64,000 nt of DNA from Ipomoea triloba (GCF_003576645.1 NC_044916.1:26505202-26569201); one strand, 5' to 3'; positions 10,153-21,580 are shown, numbered from the stretch's first letter. A program made the numbers and translations. The notes: a model not told the origin generated them from the letters alone.

Positions 10153-10470
10153 AGCATTACCATCCCGAAGATTTTAAAGGGTGAGTGGTTTAAGGAAGGT
10201 TTTAAACCGCCTATTTTCAATGAGATGGAAAACGCGAATCTGGACGACGTGGAAGGTGTTTTTCAGCTCTCTGAAGTGAGTTTGCCAAACATATGCAATT
10301 TCAAGATGAAGTTTGGAGAAATAAGATTTAGCTCATTGGGTGCATTCTTTTTCATATTATACAGGAGTGTCATGTGACACAGAAGTGAAGAACATCCTAC
10401 TCCCATGAATGCATTTGAGTTAATTTCTCTGTCAAAAGGACTCGACCTTGGGAATCTCTTTAATGAACAG
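10153..10470 (+). pseudogene. CIPK (SnRK3 kinase) fragment: two exons, frameshifted
   Basis: CIPKs are Ser/Thr kinases activated by calcium sensors of the CBL family. Exon 1 (10153-10275) has AG and GTGAGT borders and reads SITIPKILKGEWFKEGFKPP then NLDDVEGVFQLSE, the end of the kinase domain and linker. Exon 2 (10365-10470) ends MNAFELISLSKGLDLGNLFNEQ, the start of the NAF/FISL motif that binds CBL. Between ECHVT and the MNAF motif about two bases are missing, giving a frameshift and stop. Kinase-core exons are absent upstream (the PPR gene is there) and the C-terminal exons are absent downstream. It is most like the CIPK3/9/26 group. It is a non-functional remnant. Confidence 0.82.
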
Positions 10471-11033
10471 GTACTCTGATCTTTATGCATCTATCCTAAT
10501 TCCTAAATGCCAGTGAGGGCGGCCGGCGACGACTCGGTCATCGCAAGTCGCTGGAATAGTCGTCGCCGGGGGCCGGAACCCGGCCGGAATATGCAAATGG
10601 CCTGTTAAAAATGTTAATTGCAATTTTTTTTTTCGATTTTAATGGCTTAATTGTTTTGTTTTACCGAGTTTAGTGGCTTATTTGGGAGTTATTTGGGTTC
10701 GATGGCTTAATTGTTATTTCTCAAAATAGTAATTTATCCCATTTTATTTGTCCTACTTACGGTTTATTAGTCAAATCAACTCTTTCTTCTTTATTATTTT
10801 TTACTTATTTTAAAATTTTTTTTTTTGTGTCTAATAATACTTTTCGTGTAGTTTCTAAATTTATAAATTTTGTATATTAATACTAAACTTAATATTATAA
10901 AAATTTGAATTAAAAATAACTTCAGTCAAGTCTTGTTAACTGAATCAAACACATAAAAAGAGATGGAGGGACTATGTAGTAGTGTAGGGCCCAGAAAAAG
11001 GTGAGAAAAATATAGAATGATGGAAAAGAAAAT
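10471..11033. other. Intergenic DNA with Stowaway-like remnant
   Basis: The stretch 10500-10600 is GC-rich with inverted GGCCGGCGACGA / TCGTCGCCGG words. About 10720-10975 matches the split Stowaway-like MITE at 3700-5615 and ends in GATGGAGGGACTA. No gene is seen. Confidence 0.45.
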
Positions 11034-11365
11034 AAGTTCCTCTAAAGCCACAAATTGAGAATCTTAAAGGGAGAAGGGATGGAGATACCTACCTTAACAA
11101 CTAAGTATTCTTTATTAATTAGAATTATATTATATTTGAACTAGAAATCAGAAGTCATTAAATGACAAATAATTGAAATAGTTAGCTCTCGTCTCTCCAA
11201 AATCCAAATAATTGAAATAGTTAGCTCCTGTCTCTCTCTTCTGTCAATTAATTGCACAGCCTCTCGCCCTCTCATCTCCCTCCACTGCTCGCCCCTTTCT
11301 CTCCCTCTCTCATCACCCACTATAAGGCCGGTTAAATTCTAAACTTTCACCTTCTATCATCTCTC

Positions 11366-12792
11366 ATGGCTACAAAGTGCGACTCAAGTAGGGATGTAAT
11401 AAGTGAGCTGCCAGCAGACGTTAAGGAAAGAATTTTGGAGAGGTTACCCACTCGAGACGCTGCAAGAACTGCTATACTCTCGACTAGGTGGAGGGATGTT
11501 TGGTTGGGGCACGGGCGGATTGTGGTTGATTTGGACTTGTTTCAGTGTGTCGAAAGATGCGAAGGTGATAAAAGTGTAGCTTTTGTGAACATGATAAATG
11601 ACATTCTCTTGCGCCATGCTGGACCTGTTAAGAAATTTACTCTATGCATTTGCTTACAAGATCTTAAGCTGCAACCATCTGATTTAGATCGATGGCTTCT
11701 ATTTCTATCAAAGAAATGGTATTCAGGAACTTACAATCTCCATACCTGGTTCGGACCTTGATTATGAATATTAGTTGCCATATCGTATAGTCTCGTGCCC
11801 GACAATTAAGCAATTGATATTGGGCTATTTCAGTTTTGATTTGCCAAGAAAGCCCTGTTGTATATTCTCCGGTCTCACTTCATTAGTTTTTCAGAATGTT
11901 CAATTTAGTGATAAAAATAATGTAATTGTCTACATCATTCCTAATCTTGAGAAGCTGGGATTCGATCATTGTTTAGGGATTAGTAATTTTGGGATCAGAG
12001 TTCCAAAACTTGAAAGCTTGTCTATTATTGGTTATATACAAGCGGCCGAATTGAGATGGGTTGCATTTCATTTAAAAGCAATTAAGACTCTTTGCTTGAG
12101 TAACTTCTGGTTGGTAAGAATCTCTACTTTTACATTCTCTTTATTTCTTGTAAGGGTTTTGTCCCAAGGCTGATTTTTTTTTTTTTTTTAATGTTTTTTA
12201 AGCCTGAAGATTTTGTATTAGCCACATCAATGTTCCCAACTGCAATAAACCTGCAAGTACTCAAGCTATATAGTTTGAATTTTGCTGACGGAATGGAGTT
12301 CACAGTTGCTTTACAATTGCTTCAAAAATCTCCCAACCTATGTGAACTGGAGATTCGAGCATGTTTCGTAAGAAATCGATCCTATGGAGATATATTTTCT
12401 TAATTTCCTTATGCTTGTACTTGATTGCTTTTCAATTTTTGCTTGAGTTGTAGAGATGTTTATCTGAAGACACAAGACTTCCAGAGGATCACGGTTGTAT
12501 TATTGGTCAAGATCTAAAGATGCTCCACACAGTAAAGATTAAATTATTTACAGGATCCAAAGTGGAAATGTTTTTTGTGAAAATGTTGCTCTCTAAATCC
12601 CCTGCCTTAGAGAAAATTGTTATTCAAAATTTTAATGATCCCAATGGACCCAATCCCTCCATGGATCTCAAAATTTCAAGAGAATTGTTGCGCTTTCCTC
12701 GTGCATCTCCAAAAGCACAAGTTGTCTACATGGACTATAAACCTTGCCTACGGAGTGGTTGGCTTTCCACGGTTTTCCATAGTTTAATGTAG
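11366..12792 (+). pseudogene. F-box/FBD/LRR-repeat gene, broken copy
   Basis: F-box proteins of this type are substrate adaptors of SCF ubiquitin ligases. The exons match the intact paralogue at 16440-17805: 11366-12113, 12203-12367 and 12454-12792, with GTAAGA donors and AG acceptors. The F-box (ISELPADVKERILERLPTRD) and the C-terminal FBD-like end are preserved. Two lesions are visible. An extra A in CTATCAAAGAAATGG near 11713 shifts the frame, and exon 1 is 748 nt against 747 in the paralogue. A CAG-to-TAG change near 11771 adds a stop in the restored frame. The last exon runs 19 codons past the paralogue's stop. Only a 131-residue F-box-containing piece could be translated. Confidence 0.88.
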
Positions 12793-12914
12793 AAATGTAA
12801 TCAATGGTGGTTGTGCCAGATAGTGGTTAACTTTTGTAAGATAATGACGGTATCTTATTTTCCTAAGTAGTTGACTTAAAGAATATAATGTCTCCCTTCA
12901 ATTGTAGGTACTGG

Positions 12915-13518
12915 GGGTGCGTTTGGTTCGCACATGAGAATCGAAATCGGAATGTGTATCAAATACTTGATAATGGTAATGAGTTTTAGTAAAAGTATTT
13001 AGGGTGTGTTTGGTTGGTGGGTTTAGGCATAGGGAATGGGTATGAAAGTAATTGTTTGTGTTTGGTTGATAGGTTTTGTGAATGCTACTATGGGTTTGGA
13101 ATACCCCATTAATGACAAAACCCATACCCTTATTAAATAAGGGTTTCATCTCCCTTCCTCCTTTTTTCCTCAACTATTAATAATCATTCCCATTCCACCC
13201 AATTACCAAACATGTTAAATACTTTCACCAAAACCCATTCCATTACCAAGTATTTGATACCCATTCCGATTCCGATTCCCATGTGCGAACCAAACGCACC
13301 CTTAGTATGTTTGGTAGTTGGGTGGAATGAGAATGATTCTTAATAATTGGGAAAGAAAGGATGAAGGGAGATGAAACCTTTATTTAATAAGGGTGTGTGT
13401 TTTCTCATTAATGGGGTATTCCAAACCTATAGTAGCATTCACAAAACCTATCAACCAAACACAAGCAATCACTTTCATACCCATTCCTTATGCCTAAACC
13501 CAACAACCAAACACACCC
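12915..13518. mobile_element. Nested MITEs with GGGTGYGTTTGGTT ends
   Basis: Absent from the duplicate copy, so it inserted after duplication. GGGTGCGTTTGGTTCGCAC starts it and GTGCGAACCAAACGCACCC occurs near 13283-13301. A second family (GGGTGTGTTTGGTTG, from about 13000) is present in inverted copies at about 13000-13220 and 13300-13518, forming a large palindrome. The order of events is unclear. Confidence 0.7.
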
Positions 13519-13650
13519 TAGATTTTATTTCTGATGATATAGATGCTGATAGTGTGATAGGTATAATAGGTGTGTACTTAGTTCTTATTGCATTAATATA
13601 GTTTCCTTTATTTTGATTTTGGTGTTGGATTTAACCTACTTCATTTAAGT

Positions 13651-13900
13651 CAATCATTATTGCATGTACCATGGTCCACACACAGCTGTGTGAACCAAAA
13701 ATAAAAAGTACATTATTTTTGTATTGAAGGTACATTATTTTTATACTGTAGGTACATTATTTTAGGGTACATTATTTTTGTACTGAAGGTACATTATTTG
13801 ATATATACTGTCAAATAATGTACCTACAGTATAAAAATAATGTACTTTTTATTTTTGGTTCACACAGCTGTGTGGACCATGGTCCATGCAATAATTTGCC
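13651..13900. mobile_element. Mutator-type MITE with 9-bp target duplication
   Basis: CATTTAAGT flanks both sides (13642-13650 and 13901-13909) and occurs once at the empty site in the duplicate block near 18985. The ends are inverted (ATTATTGCATG then ACCATGGTCCACACAG). The interior repeats GTACATTATTTTTGTA-type words. Confidence 0.85.
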
Positions 13901-13969
13901 CATTTAAGTACCCCATTGTACATATAGTTGGGTGAAGTTCATATTTGGAAAAAAAAAATTTCTTCAAAG

Positions 13970-14079
13970 TAGGAATTTAAATTACAGTATTTGGTATGCA
14001 GGAATAAGAGTACAAGGAAATTGAAGGGTAATAAGCGACAAAATGACTAAAATGCCCTTATGTTGTTGTAGTAGTAGTA

Positions 14080-14131
<52 letters not shown>

Positions 14132-14545
14132 GTTATAAAATGGCATGATAATTAGCATAATATCCCATTAGCTTAAATAATAATAATAATAATAATAATA
14201 ATAATTATTATTATTATTATTATTATTTTTATTATAGAAGTAGCTTCAACATAATACATAAAATAAAATAAAAACAACAGACAAACAAGAAGTAATTTAT
14301 GAATTAGAATTAGAATTCTGAGGCCTGTGTAGTGTTAGAAGGGCAAAAAAGTCTTGACAAGCTATTTTTCCTCCAATTCCACGCTGAATTAGAATTCTTA
14401 GGGTGAGGCCATGAATTAGAATTCAGCATTGAGAGGGAATTGTAATTCGGAGGAATTGCAATTTTCTCATACCAAACACAGTAATTTATGGATTCATTGA
14501 ATTGTAATTCAATTCCTTCAAAACTACGGTCAACTAAACAGCCCG
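13970..14545. mobile_element. Insertion specific to duplication copy 1, MITE-like, TAA-rich
   Basis: Missing from the paralogous block (near 19049). Inverted subterminal words ATTACAGTATTTGGTATG and CATACCAAACACAGTAAT suggest a MITE. It holds (TAA)n at about 14073-14130 and a TAA/TTA palindrome at about 14177-14228. The exact ends and target site are not resolved. Confidence 0.6.
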
Positions 14546-14750
14546 TTAGTTTTTACTTTGTCTAGAAATTTTTTTCAAATTTGACCAGAAACAATTTTAT
14601 GAACGTATTTATAGAGAGAATTTTTTCTGGATATCATAATATAATAAAGAATATTTTTTTTATTCACTTGAAGGAGTAAATTATTATTTTTAAAATGATA
14701 TTGCTCTCTTATTGAGGTTAATGTTATTAGCTCATGTCATACGATACGAG

Positions 14751-15569
14751 CAGCGGCGGAGCTAGGAAGTCAGGGTTGGGGGGGGGGGGGGCCAAATTTA
14801 GTCGGCATTAGTATCAATCATACAATATCTTTATATATATCATATATGATTGTATAGATTATTATTGATAATTATTTTTAATTATACTATGTGCAATAGT
14901 ATAATATATGAATATATAATTATATGAGTATGATCGTTAAGGTTATCGAACATTACTTTTAAATTTTTCACATAACACAAAATATATACAATGGAAAAAA
15001 AAATAAAAAATTTACACTTTTCATCCCTAAGTTATAGGGTAAATGTAGTTTAGGGACGAAAAAAATAGATTAAGAACGAAGGGTGAGTTCAACCTCTTAT
15101 TAAAATGACGAAATTTGTCACGCCAATTATAGTTTAGGGACAAACAGTGAGCACGACCACCAATTTAGGGACGAAAAAGTTGTCAATTATTAATAATCAA
15201 CTAATAAAACTAAAATATATACCGCAAAAAAGTTACAGAGTAATGAAGTTAAATTAGATATTTAATGTCTTCTATCATTAAAATCTTAACAAAAGAAATA
15301 AGCTAATTAATAAAGAAAATTATGGTTAATTTGATTATTTGATTGATTTATTTTTATTTAATGAATTTAGGCTTTAATATATGTATTTTGAGTTCATTTG
15401 ATATATACATAATAGATTTTTTTAAAACAATAGGAGGAGCCAAAAGTGTAAAATTTTCATATTATAATAATATATACATATATACCTACTAAAAATGGGG
15501 TGGGGGTGGGGGTGGGGGTGGGGGGGGGGGGCCAAGGCCCCCCTAAGCCAAGGGGGGGCTCCGCCCCTG
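14751..15569. mobile_element. hAT-type non-autonomous element with GATACGAG target duplication
   Basis: Ends CAGCGGCGGAGC and GGCTCCGCCCCTG are inverted repeats of the common CAGGGGCGGAGC plant hAT type. The 8-bp GATACGAG flanks both sides (14743-14750 and 15570-15577). There is no transposase. Both ends carry G homopolymers; the right one leads into the N at 15594. Confidence 0.85.
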
Positions 15570-15594
15570 GATACGAGCAAGCGTCATGAGACCN

Positions 15595-15636
<42 letters not shown>

Positions 15637-15697
15637 AAGGCCCCCCTAAGCCAAGGGGTGGCTCCGCCCCTGGATACGAGCAAGCGTCATGAGACCG
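15531..15697. repeat. Duplicated element end across a single N (probable assembly artefact)
   Basis: The sequence GGCCAAGGCCCCCCTAAGCC through CGTCATGAGACC occurs left of the N at 15594 and again after a 40-G run. The copies differ at one base (GGGGG versus GGGTG). A homopolymer-broken contig end rejoined with overlap explains it best. Confidence 0.75.
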
Positions 15698-16094
15698 GGA
15701 TAAGCACAGTGATAAGGACCTTTTTTGCAGGAGTTATTTTTTCTTCTCTTACCTTTATTCTCTCTTATCCAAGTAGACTTCTACTGTTCCAAAAATCAGG
15801 TATGGAGTATGTTTTTTACACGATTTTTTAACATACACGTAGGAGACAGGATATGAAAGAAAAAAAAAAAAGCAAAAAAAGGATCTGACAAGAAAAAAAA
15901 CCTAGGACTATTAACGCACCACCATGTGCCCGTGTGGGTGCTTGCTGTGCGCTTTTCACTGGTGCAGTGCACTATTTTAAAAATCAATTTTACAGGAGAT
16001 TAAAATACATTCTCTCTTTTTTCCACATTATATTTTACTATTTCAAAAATTCCTATAAAGATTCTAGTATGAATGCTGTAAGGATGCTCTAAGG
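15698..16094. other. Intergenic DNA between the duplicated F-box blocks
   Basis: No gene is supported. The stretch includes A-rich runs near 15860-15900. Confidence 0.4.
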
Positions 16095-16439
16095 AAGTTC
16101 CGTTAAAGCCACAAATTGAGAATCTTAGCCACAAATTGAGAATCTTAAGGGAGAAGGGACGGAGATACATACCCTAACAATTAAGAATTCTTTATTAATT
16201 AGAATTATATTTGAACTAGAAATCAGAACTCATTAAATAACAATCCTAAAAGATAATAATATTGATATCTCCAAAATCCAAATAATTGAAATAGTTAGCT
16301 CCTGTCTCTCTCTCTTCCGTCAATTAATTGCATAGCCTCTCGCCCTCTCAGCTCTCTTCCACTGCTCGCCCCTTTCTCTCCCTCTCTCATCACCCACTAT
16401 AAGGCCGGTTAAATTCTAAACTTTCACCTTCTATCTCTC

Positions 16440-17805
16440 ATGGCTACAAAGTGCGGTTCAAGTAGGGATGCAATAAGTGAACTGCCAGCAGACGTTAAGG
16501 AAAGAATTTTGGAGAGGTTACCCACTCGAGACGCTGCAAGAACTGCTATACTCTCGACTAGGTGGAGGGATGTTTGGTTGGGGCAGGGGCGGATTGTGAT
16601 TGATTTGGACTTGTTACAGGGTGTCCAAAGATGCGAAGGTGATAAAAGCTACGCTTTTGTGAACATCATAAATGACATTCTCTTGCGCCATGCTGGACCT
16701 GTTAAGAAATTTGCTCTATGCATTTACTTACAAGGTCATAAGTTGCAACAGTCTGATTTAGATCGATGGCTTCTATTTCTATCAAGAAATGGTATTCAGG
16801 AACTTACAATCTCCATACCTGGTTCAAACCTTGAATATAAATATCAGTTGCCATATTGTATAGTCTCGTGCCCAACAATTAAGCAACTGATATTGGGCTA
16901 TTTCAGTTTTGATTTGTCAATAAAGGCCTCTTGTATATTCTCCAATCTCACTTCATTAGTTTTCGAGCGTGTTCAATTTAGTGATAAAATTAATGGAATT
17001 GTCTACAACATTCCTAATCTTGAGAAGCTGGGATTCTATTATTGTTTAGGGATTAGTAATTTTGGGATCAGAGTTCCAAAACTTGAAAGCTTATCTATTA
17101 TTGGTCGTATACAAGCGGCCGAATTGAGATGGGTTGCATTTCATTTAAAAGCAATTAAGACTCTTTGCTTGGATCACTTCTCCTTGGTAAGAATCTCTAC
17201 TTTCACATTCTCTTTCTTGTAAGGGTTTTGTCCCAAGGCTGATTTTTTTTTAATGTTTTTTAAGCATGAAGATTTTGTATTAGCTGCATCGGTGTTCCCA
17301 ATTGCAATAAATCTGCAAGTAATCAAGCTATATCGTTTGAATTTTGCTAACGGAATGGAGTTCACTGTTGCTTTACAATTGCTTAAAAAATCTCCCAACT
17401 TATGTGAACTGGAGATTCAAGCATCATGTTTCGTAAGAAATCGATCCTATATATGGAGTATATATTTTCTTAATTTCCTTATGCTTGTACTTGATTGCTT
17501 TTCATTTTTTGTTTGAGTTGTAGACATGTTCAACTGAAGACACAAGACTTCCCGCGGATCACGGTTGTATTATTGATCAAGATCTAAAGATGCTTCACAC
17601 AATAAAGATTGAATTATTTACCGGATCCAAAGTGGAAATGTTTTTTGTGAAAATGTTGCTCTCTAAATCCCCTGCCTTAGAAAAAATTGTTATTCAAGAT
17701 TTTAATGATCCCAATCTCTCCATGCCTCTCAAAATTTCAAGAGAGTTGTTGCGCTTTCCTCGTGTATCTCCAAAAGCACAAGTTGTTTACATGGACGATA
17801 TATAA
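16440..17805 (+). CDS. F-box/FBD/LRR-repeat protein (At1g13570-like), three exons
   Basis: Exons are 16440-17186, 17265-17432 and 17524-17805. All introns are phase 0 with GTAAGA donors and TAAG/TTGTAG acceptors, giving 398 residues, a normal length for the family. The start is the first ATG after CTTTCACCTTCTATCTCTC. Residues about 11-50 form the F-box (ISELPADVKERILERLPTRD then STRWRDVW), which should bind SKP1. The middle has leucine-rich repeats (for example LGYFSFDLSIKASCIFSNL). The end (LLSKSPALEKIVIQDF then ISRELLRFPRVSPKAQVVY) is an FBD-like domain. The expected role is a substrate receptor of an SCF ubiquitin ligase; the target is unknown. The TATA-like ACTATAAGG about 45 bp upstream is shared with the broken copy. 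Confidence 0.88.
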
Positions 17806-18067
17806 CCTTGGCTATGGAGTGGTTGGCTTCCCAAAGTTTTAGGAATTGTGTATAGTGTAGCTCCATTGCATGGTTTAAAGTAGAAATGTAATCAATGGTG
17901 GTTGTGCCAGATAGTAGTTAACTTTTGTAAGATAAGGATGGTATCTTATTTTTTAAGTAGTAGACTTGAAGAATATAATGTCTCTCTTCAATTGTAGGTA
18001 CTAGGTTTTATTTCAGATGATGTAGATGCTGATAGTGTGATAGGTATAATAGGTGTGTTCTTAGTTC

Positions 18068-18910
18068 CTTTTTTTTTTTTTTTTTTTTTATAATAATTTC
18101 TCGAGACTAATTCATTGAATCATAAGCGGAAACGTTTACAAGAAAGATTAATGGAATGGACAAACATTCTTTACAGTTAGACATAGAAACAAATTTCCTA
18201 ACAATGTTATCAAAAACTTGAATCGCACAAATTTGAAGCTGAAGTCGATAGGAGCACTCCAAGCTTCTTTACTGTCAATAGTAATTTGGTCAAACATAAC
18301 GAAGGCATACTCTAGTTCAAAAGTCGTTGACACCACCCGAGTATCAATCTTCATTCTTTTGTGGTTCACATATGCCATGACCAATTATCGTTCTACGCTT
18401 ATAACAAGAACTCGCCAAAAAAAACGAGAAGGAATAAACTCGCAAAAGAAGCGAGAGGGAATAAACTTGCTAAAGATGCGAGAAGCAACAAATTCTATAA
18501 ATAAACGAAAGGTTTCTTTTGTGGTTCACATACGCCATGACCAATTATCGTTCTACGCTTATAACAAGAACGCACCAAAAAAAAGGGGAGGGAATAAACT
18601 CGCAAAAGAAGCGAGAGGGAATAAACTTGCTAAAGATGCGAGAAATAACAAATTCTATAAATAAACGAAAGGTATAATAGCAACAAAACTTATTAATAAA
18701 AAAACAACACTGTTTTGAATCAAGAAAAAACCACTCCCTACTTCACCTTTTGTAAAACCCAAAACCTTCTTTTCCTCATTCAATGGTGATGGAGAGGCGA
18801 CAGTGCGAGATCGTAGGTGTGGAGGCGGCGTCTTCTCCTCTTCACGATTGTCGTCTTCTTTTGCTCTTTTCTCTCTGCCTCTCCTCTCCATTTTCGCCTC
18901 CCCCATCGCC
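18068..18910 (-). mobile_element. Retroposed sequence with 15-bp target duplication
   Basis: GTGTGTTCTTAGTTC flanks both sides (18053-18067 and 18911-18925), while the paralogous F-box block has one copy. The left end is a poly-T of about 22, so the transcript runs on the minus strand and ends in poly-A. It contains a 159-bp direct repeat (about 18355-18513 and 18514-18672). The 5' part encodes GEAKMERRGREKRAKEDDNR, low-complexity with no known domain. No reverse transcriptase is seen. It could be a retrocopy of an unknown transcript or a 5'-truncated LINE. Confidence 0.82.
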
Positions 18911-19217
18911 GTGTGTTCTTAGTTCTTATTGCATTAATATAGTTTCTTTTATTTTGATTTTGGTGTTCGATTTAACCTACTTCATTTAAGTACCCCATTG
19001 TACATACAGTTGGGTGAAGTTCATATTTGAAAAAAAAAAATTCTTCAAAGAAATTCTTTTAGTTTTTACTTTGTCTAGAAATTTTTTTTCAAATTTGGCG
19101 AAACAATTTTATGAACGTATTTATAGAGACAATTTTTTCTAGACATCATAATATAATAAAGAAGATTTCTTTTTATCTGCTTGAAGGAGTAAATTATTAT
19201 TTTTAAAATGATATTGC

Positions 19218-19466
19218 ATTATAGAAGACCAACATTTGGTCTATTGTCACTTGGGATCCCCGATCAGCGTAGCTATTGGCTTTTGGACCGCTCTATAGCT
19301 CCAATTTGGAGATAACCTTACGTGAACACGCGTCTATGCATTATTTGCTCCTTTGTAACAATTAGATGCAATATTTGTCCATAAATACTATAGAATACAC
19401 AGTAATAAAGGTCAATACTCTGCTAATTAGAATACACAATGTTCTTGGTGCTGGTTTGATTTCAAA
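19218..19466. other. Intergenic DNA
   Basis: No gene or clear element is seen. Confidence 0.4.
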
Positions 19467-19502
19467 AATAATAATAATAATAATAATAATAATAATTATA
19501 TA

Positions 19503-19566
<64 letters not shown>

Positions 19567-20630
19567 ATTTGAATCTCAAAGGTCATGTAACTTATTAATT
19601 AATGATTAGGCATTATTATAGTGCACTAACTTTACATTGAACTGGGCAAATAACCTCATGGATATTGTGTCTATAGTGGGTACAAAAAATAATGGTCAAA
19701 GGGTTACACTTGTGTGAGACCGTCTCACGGATCCTTATTCGTGAGACGAGTTGGGTCGAATTAAGGCACTATGCAAATGTCATACTTATATGTGCAAATG
19801 TCATACTTATGTGCTCAAATATAACACTAATCAAGAATACACTTTTTGTTACTTATAAGAGAAAAAGTAATACATTTTTCATAATAAGTAATGTTGATGA
19901 CAAGTGCTCCTTACTTATAAGGGTAAATATAATACTTTTGAGGAAAAATGTAATACTTTTAAATCGAAATGTAAAAGTATTGTATTTTTCCTCAAAAGTA
20001 TTACATTTACCCTTATAAGTAACAAAAATTTTATTCCTGATTAGTATTACATTTGAACATATAAGTATGACATTTGTTCATATAAGTGTTACACTTGCAT
20101 CTTGACCCGACCCGACCCGACCCGTCTCATGGTGAGACGGTCTCACACAAGTTTTTGCCATGGTCAAATTATTAAATTAAATGATTGGTTCAGATTGTTT
20201 AGATTTATATTTTCCCATTACATTTCCTAATTTATCCTTAATTATATGATTATATGTTAAATTTTCTGTTAAATATTATATTCTCCGTTAATATTCCGTT
20301 AACTTTTAACTTACCCATTAATTTCTATAAGAAAGATCTTAGGTTCGAACTTCATTCTAATCAAAGTTGACATAATTGTTGAACATATACTACGAATATG
20401 TTAGAGTATATTATTCAAAAGTAAGTACCCCATCTATTCTTCTTATTAAATTAAATAGATTAGTAGTTACAACAAAAAAAATAATACATATGTATTTCTT
20501 TAATTATAATTCGATGTCTAAAACGTCTTTATTAAAAAAAATATATCAAAAAATTTTAAAAGAGATAATTACATTAGTTATATTATCTATATTTTCTACA
20601 TTGTAAAAGCTTCATTACCTTCAAATTTAT
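19467..20630. repeat. Paralogous block A (matches 23577-24235)
   Basis: The block shares ATCCATTTGAATCTCAAAGG, TTATTATAGTGCACTAACTT, ATAAGAAAGATCTTAGGTTC and more with block B in the same order. It includes an AT microsatellite (about 19506-19563). Block A alone carries the MITE at 19701-20159. No gene is seen in either block. Confidence 0.85.
19701..20159 (-). mobile_element. Mutator-type MITE, copy 2, with empty-site proof
   Basis: The ends (GGGTTACACTTGTGTGAGAC and GTCTCACACAAGTTTTTGCC) are inverted repeats. ATGGTCAAA flanks both sides (19692-19700 and 20160-20168). The paralogous block at 23777 has the unfilled site ACGGTCAAATTATT. Same family as 6362-6815, opposite orientation. Confidence 0.93.
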
Positions 20631-21147
20631 TAATTAATTATATTCACTACATTGTTCATTGTTTTCTTTTTACACTATCTTATAATTAAATATCAAAGTT
20701 ATACTACAAAATAATGTTATATATTTATTTACCAAGTATTATGTTAATAACATGGAATTTTTTTTAAAAAAAAAACAGTTTGAAGGCAATCATATTAACT
20801 ACTTTGTTGACAAAGAAGACATTCAAATAATTTAATAAATTGATTTAAAACTCATTATTAAAGATGTCAATGTAAGGCAATAGAACATTGTGACACACTT
20901 GATGCATTGAAAAGATGCTGAGACTACAACATTGCTGGAATCAATCTTTCAAATTCAGAAAATGAAGAAATTTCAAAAATAGCTACCGTTGCAACATTCA
21001 TTAATCTTGTATGTAAAATACTTATTGTGCATTCTTTAGATATATTAGAACTAATATAAATTTACACCACAGTCACATGTTCCCAGGTGCTACTTCGACA
21101 CGGGTTATATTCCGGCCACAAAGAAAGCGTCATTTAGTGACATCCTG
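20631..21147. other. AT-rich DNA left of a LINE remnant
   Basis: No gene is supported. The 3' part may belong to the same decayed LINE, but no reverse transcriptase motif is visible. Confidence 0.35.
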
Positions 21148-21580
21148 TTGTCGTTAGAAGGTCGCTTCATTGGAACAGTGAATGGTCGCCTGCTGAGTTG
21201 CATTTCTCCCCTCATGGCCGAGTCTTTAGCATGCAAAGAAGTGTTGTCTTGGCTCAGTGATTGGGATGCTTTGTCGGTTGAGTTCGCAACTGATTGCTCG
21301 ACGCTTCATCATTTTTTATCGTCTTCACATGCATATTGATCTTTTCTCATATCTTGGCTATTCTATTGATGCTTGTAGGTCTATTATGTCCTCATTTGTT
21401 AGTTGCTCTATTAGCTTAGTTGCTAGATCTCGTAACGTGATCGCTCATTCTTTAGCCTCTATGGCTCATGCTCATGATTCGTCTTTGTATTGGGACTTTG
21501 TCCTTTCTGATGTTGTATTGTTTCTGATTTATTGCAGTAATCGATCTACCTTTGGTTTTGATTTCAGAAAAAATAATACG
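21148..21580 (+). pseudogene. LINE RNase H-like domain remnant
   Basis: The first frame reads FIGTVNGRLLSCISPLMAES then LACKEVLSWL and FATDCSTL. The next frame continues CRSIMSSFVSCSISLVARSR then NVIAHSLASMA. This order (AE.LA..EAL, TDC, VPR..N..AH.LA) is the C-terminal RNase H-like domain of plant L1 LINE ORF2. One frameshift near 21335 separates the halves. No upstream reverse transcriptase remains. Confidence 0.75.

Larger units (their letters stand above)
11034..14704. repeat. Segmental duplication, copy 1 (F-box block)
   Basis: This block aligns with 16095-19217 from AAGTTCC through TTTTAAAATGATATTGC. It includes the promoter, the whole F-box gene and about 2 kb of 3' flank. Copy 1 alone has the insertions at 12915-13518, 13651-13900 and about 13970-14545. 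Copy 2 alone has the retroposon at 18068-18910. Confidence 0.9.
16095..19217. repeat. Segmental duplication, copy 2 (F-box block)
   Basis: Partner of 11034-14704 in direct orientation, about 5.1 kb apart. Promoter sequence (AGTTAGCTCCTGTCTCTCTC, ACTATAAGGCCGGTTAAATT), exons, introns and 3' flank all align. This copy has a short tandem repeat of AGCCACAAATTGAGAATCTT at its left end. Confidence 0.9.

Noticed and set aside
19362..19586. Ile/Tyr-rich open frame
   Set aside because: Translation of the AT and TAA microsatellites.
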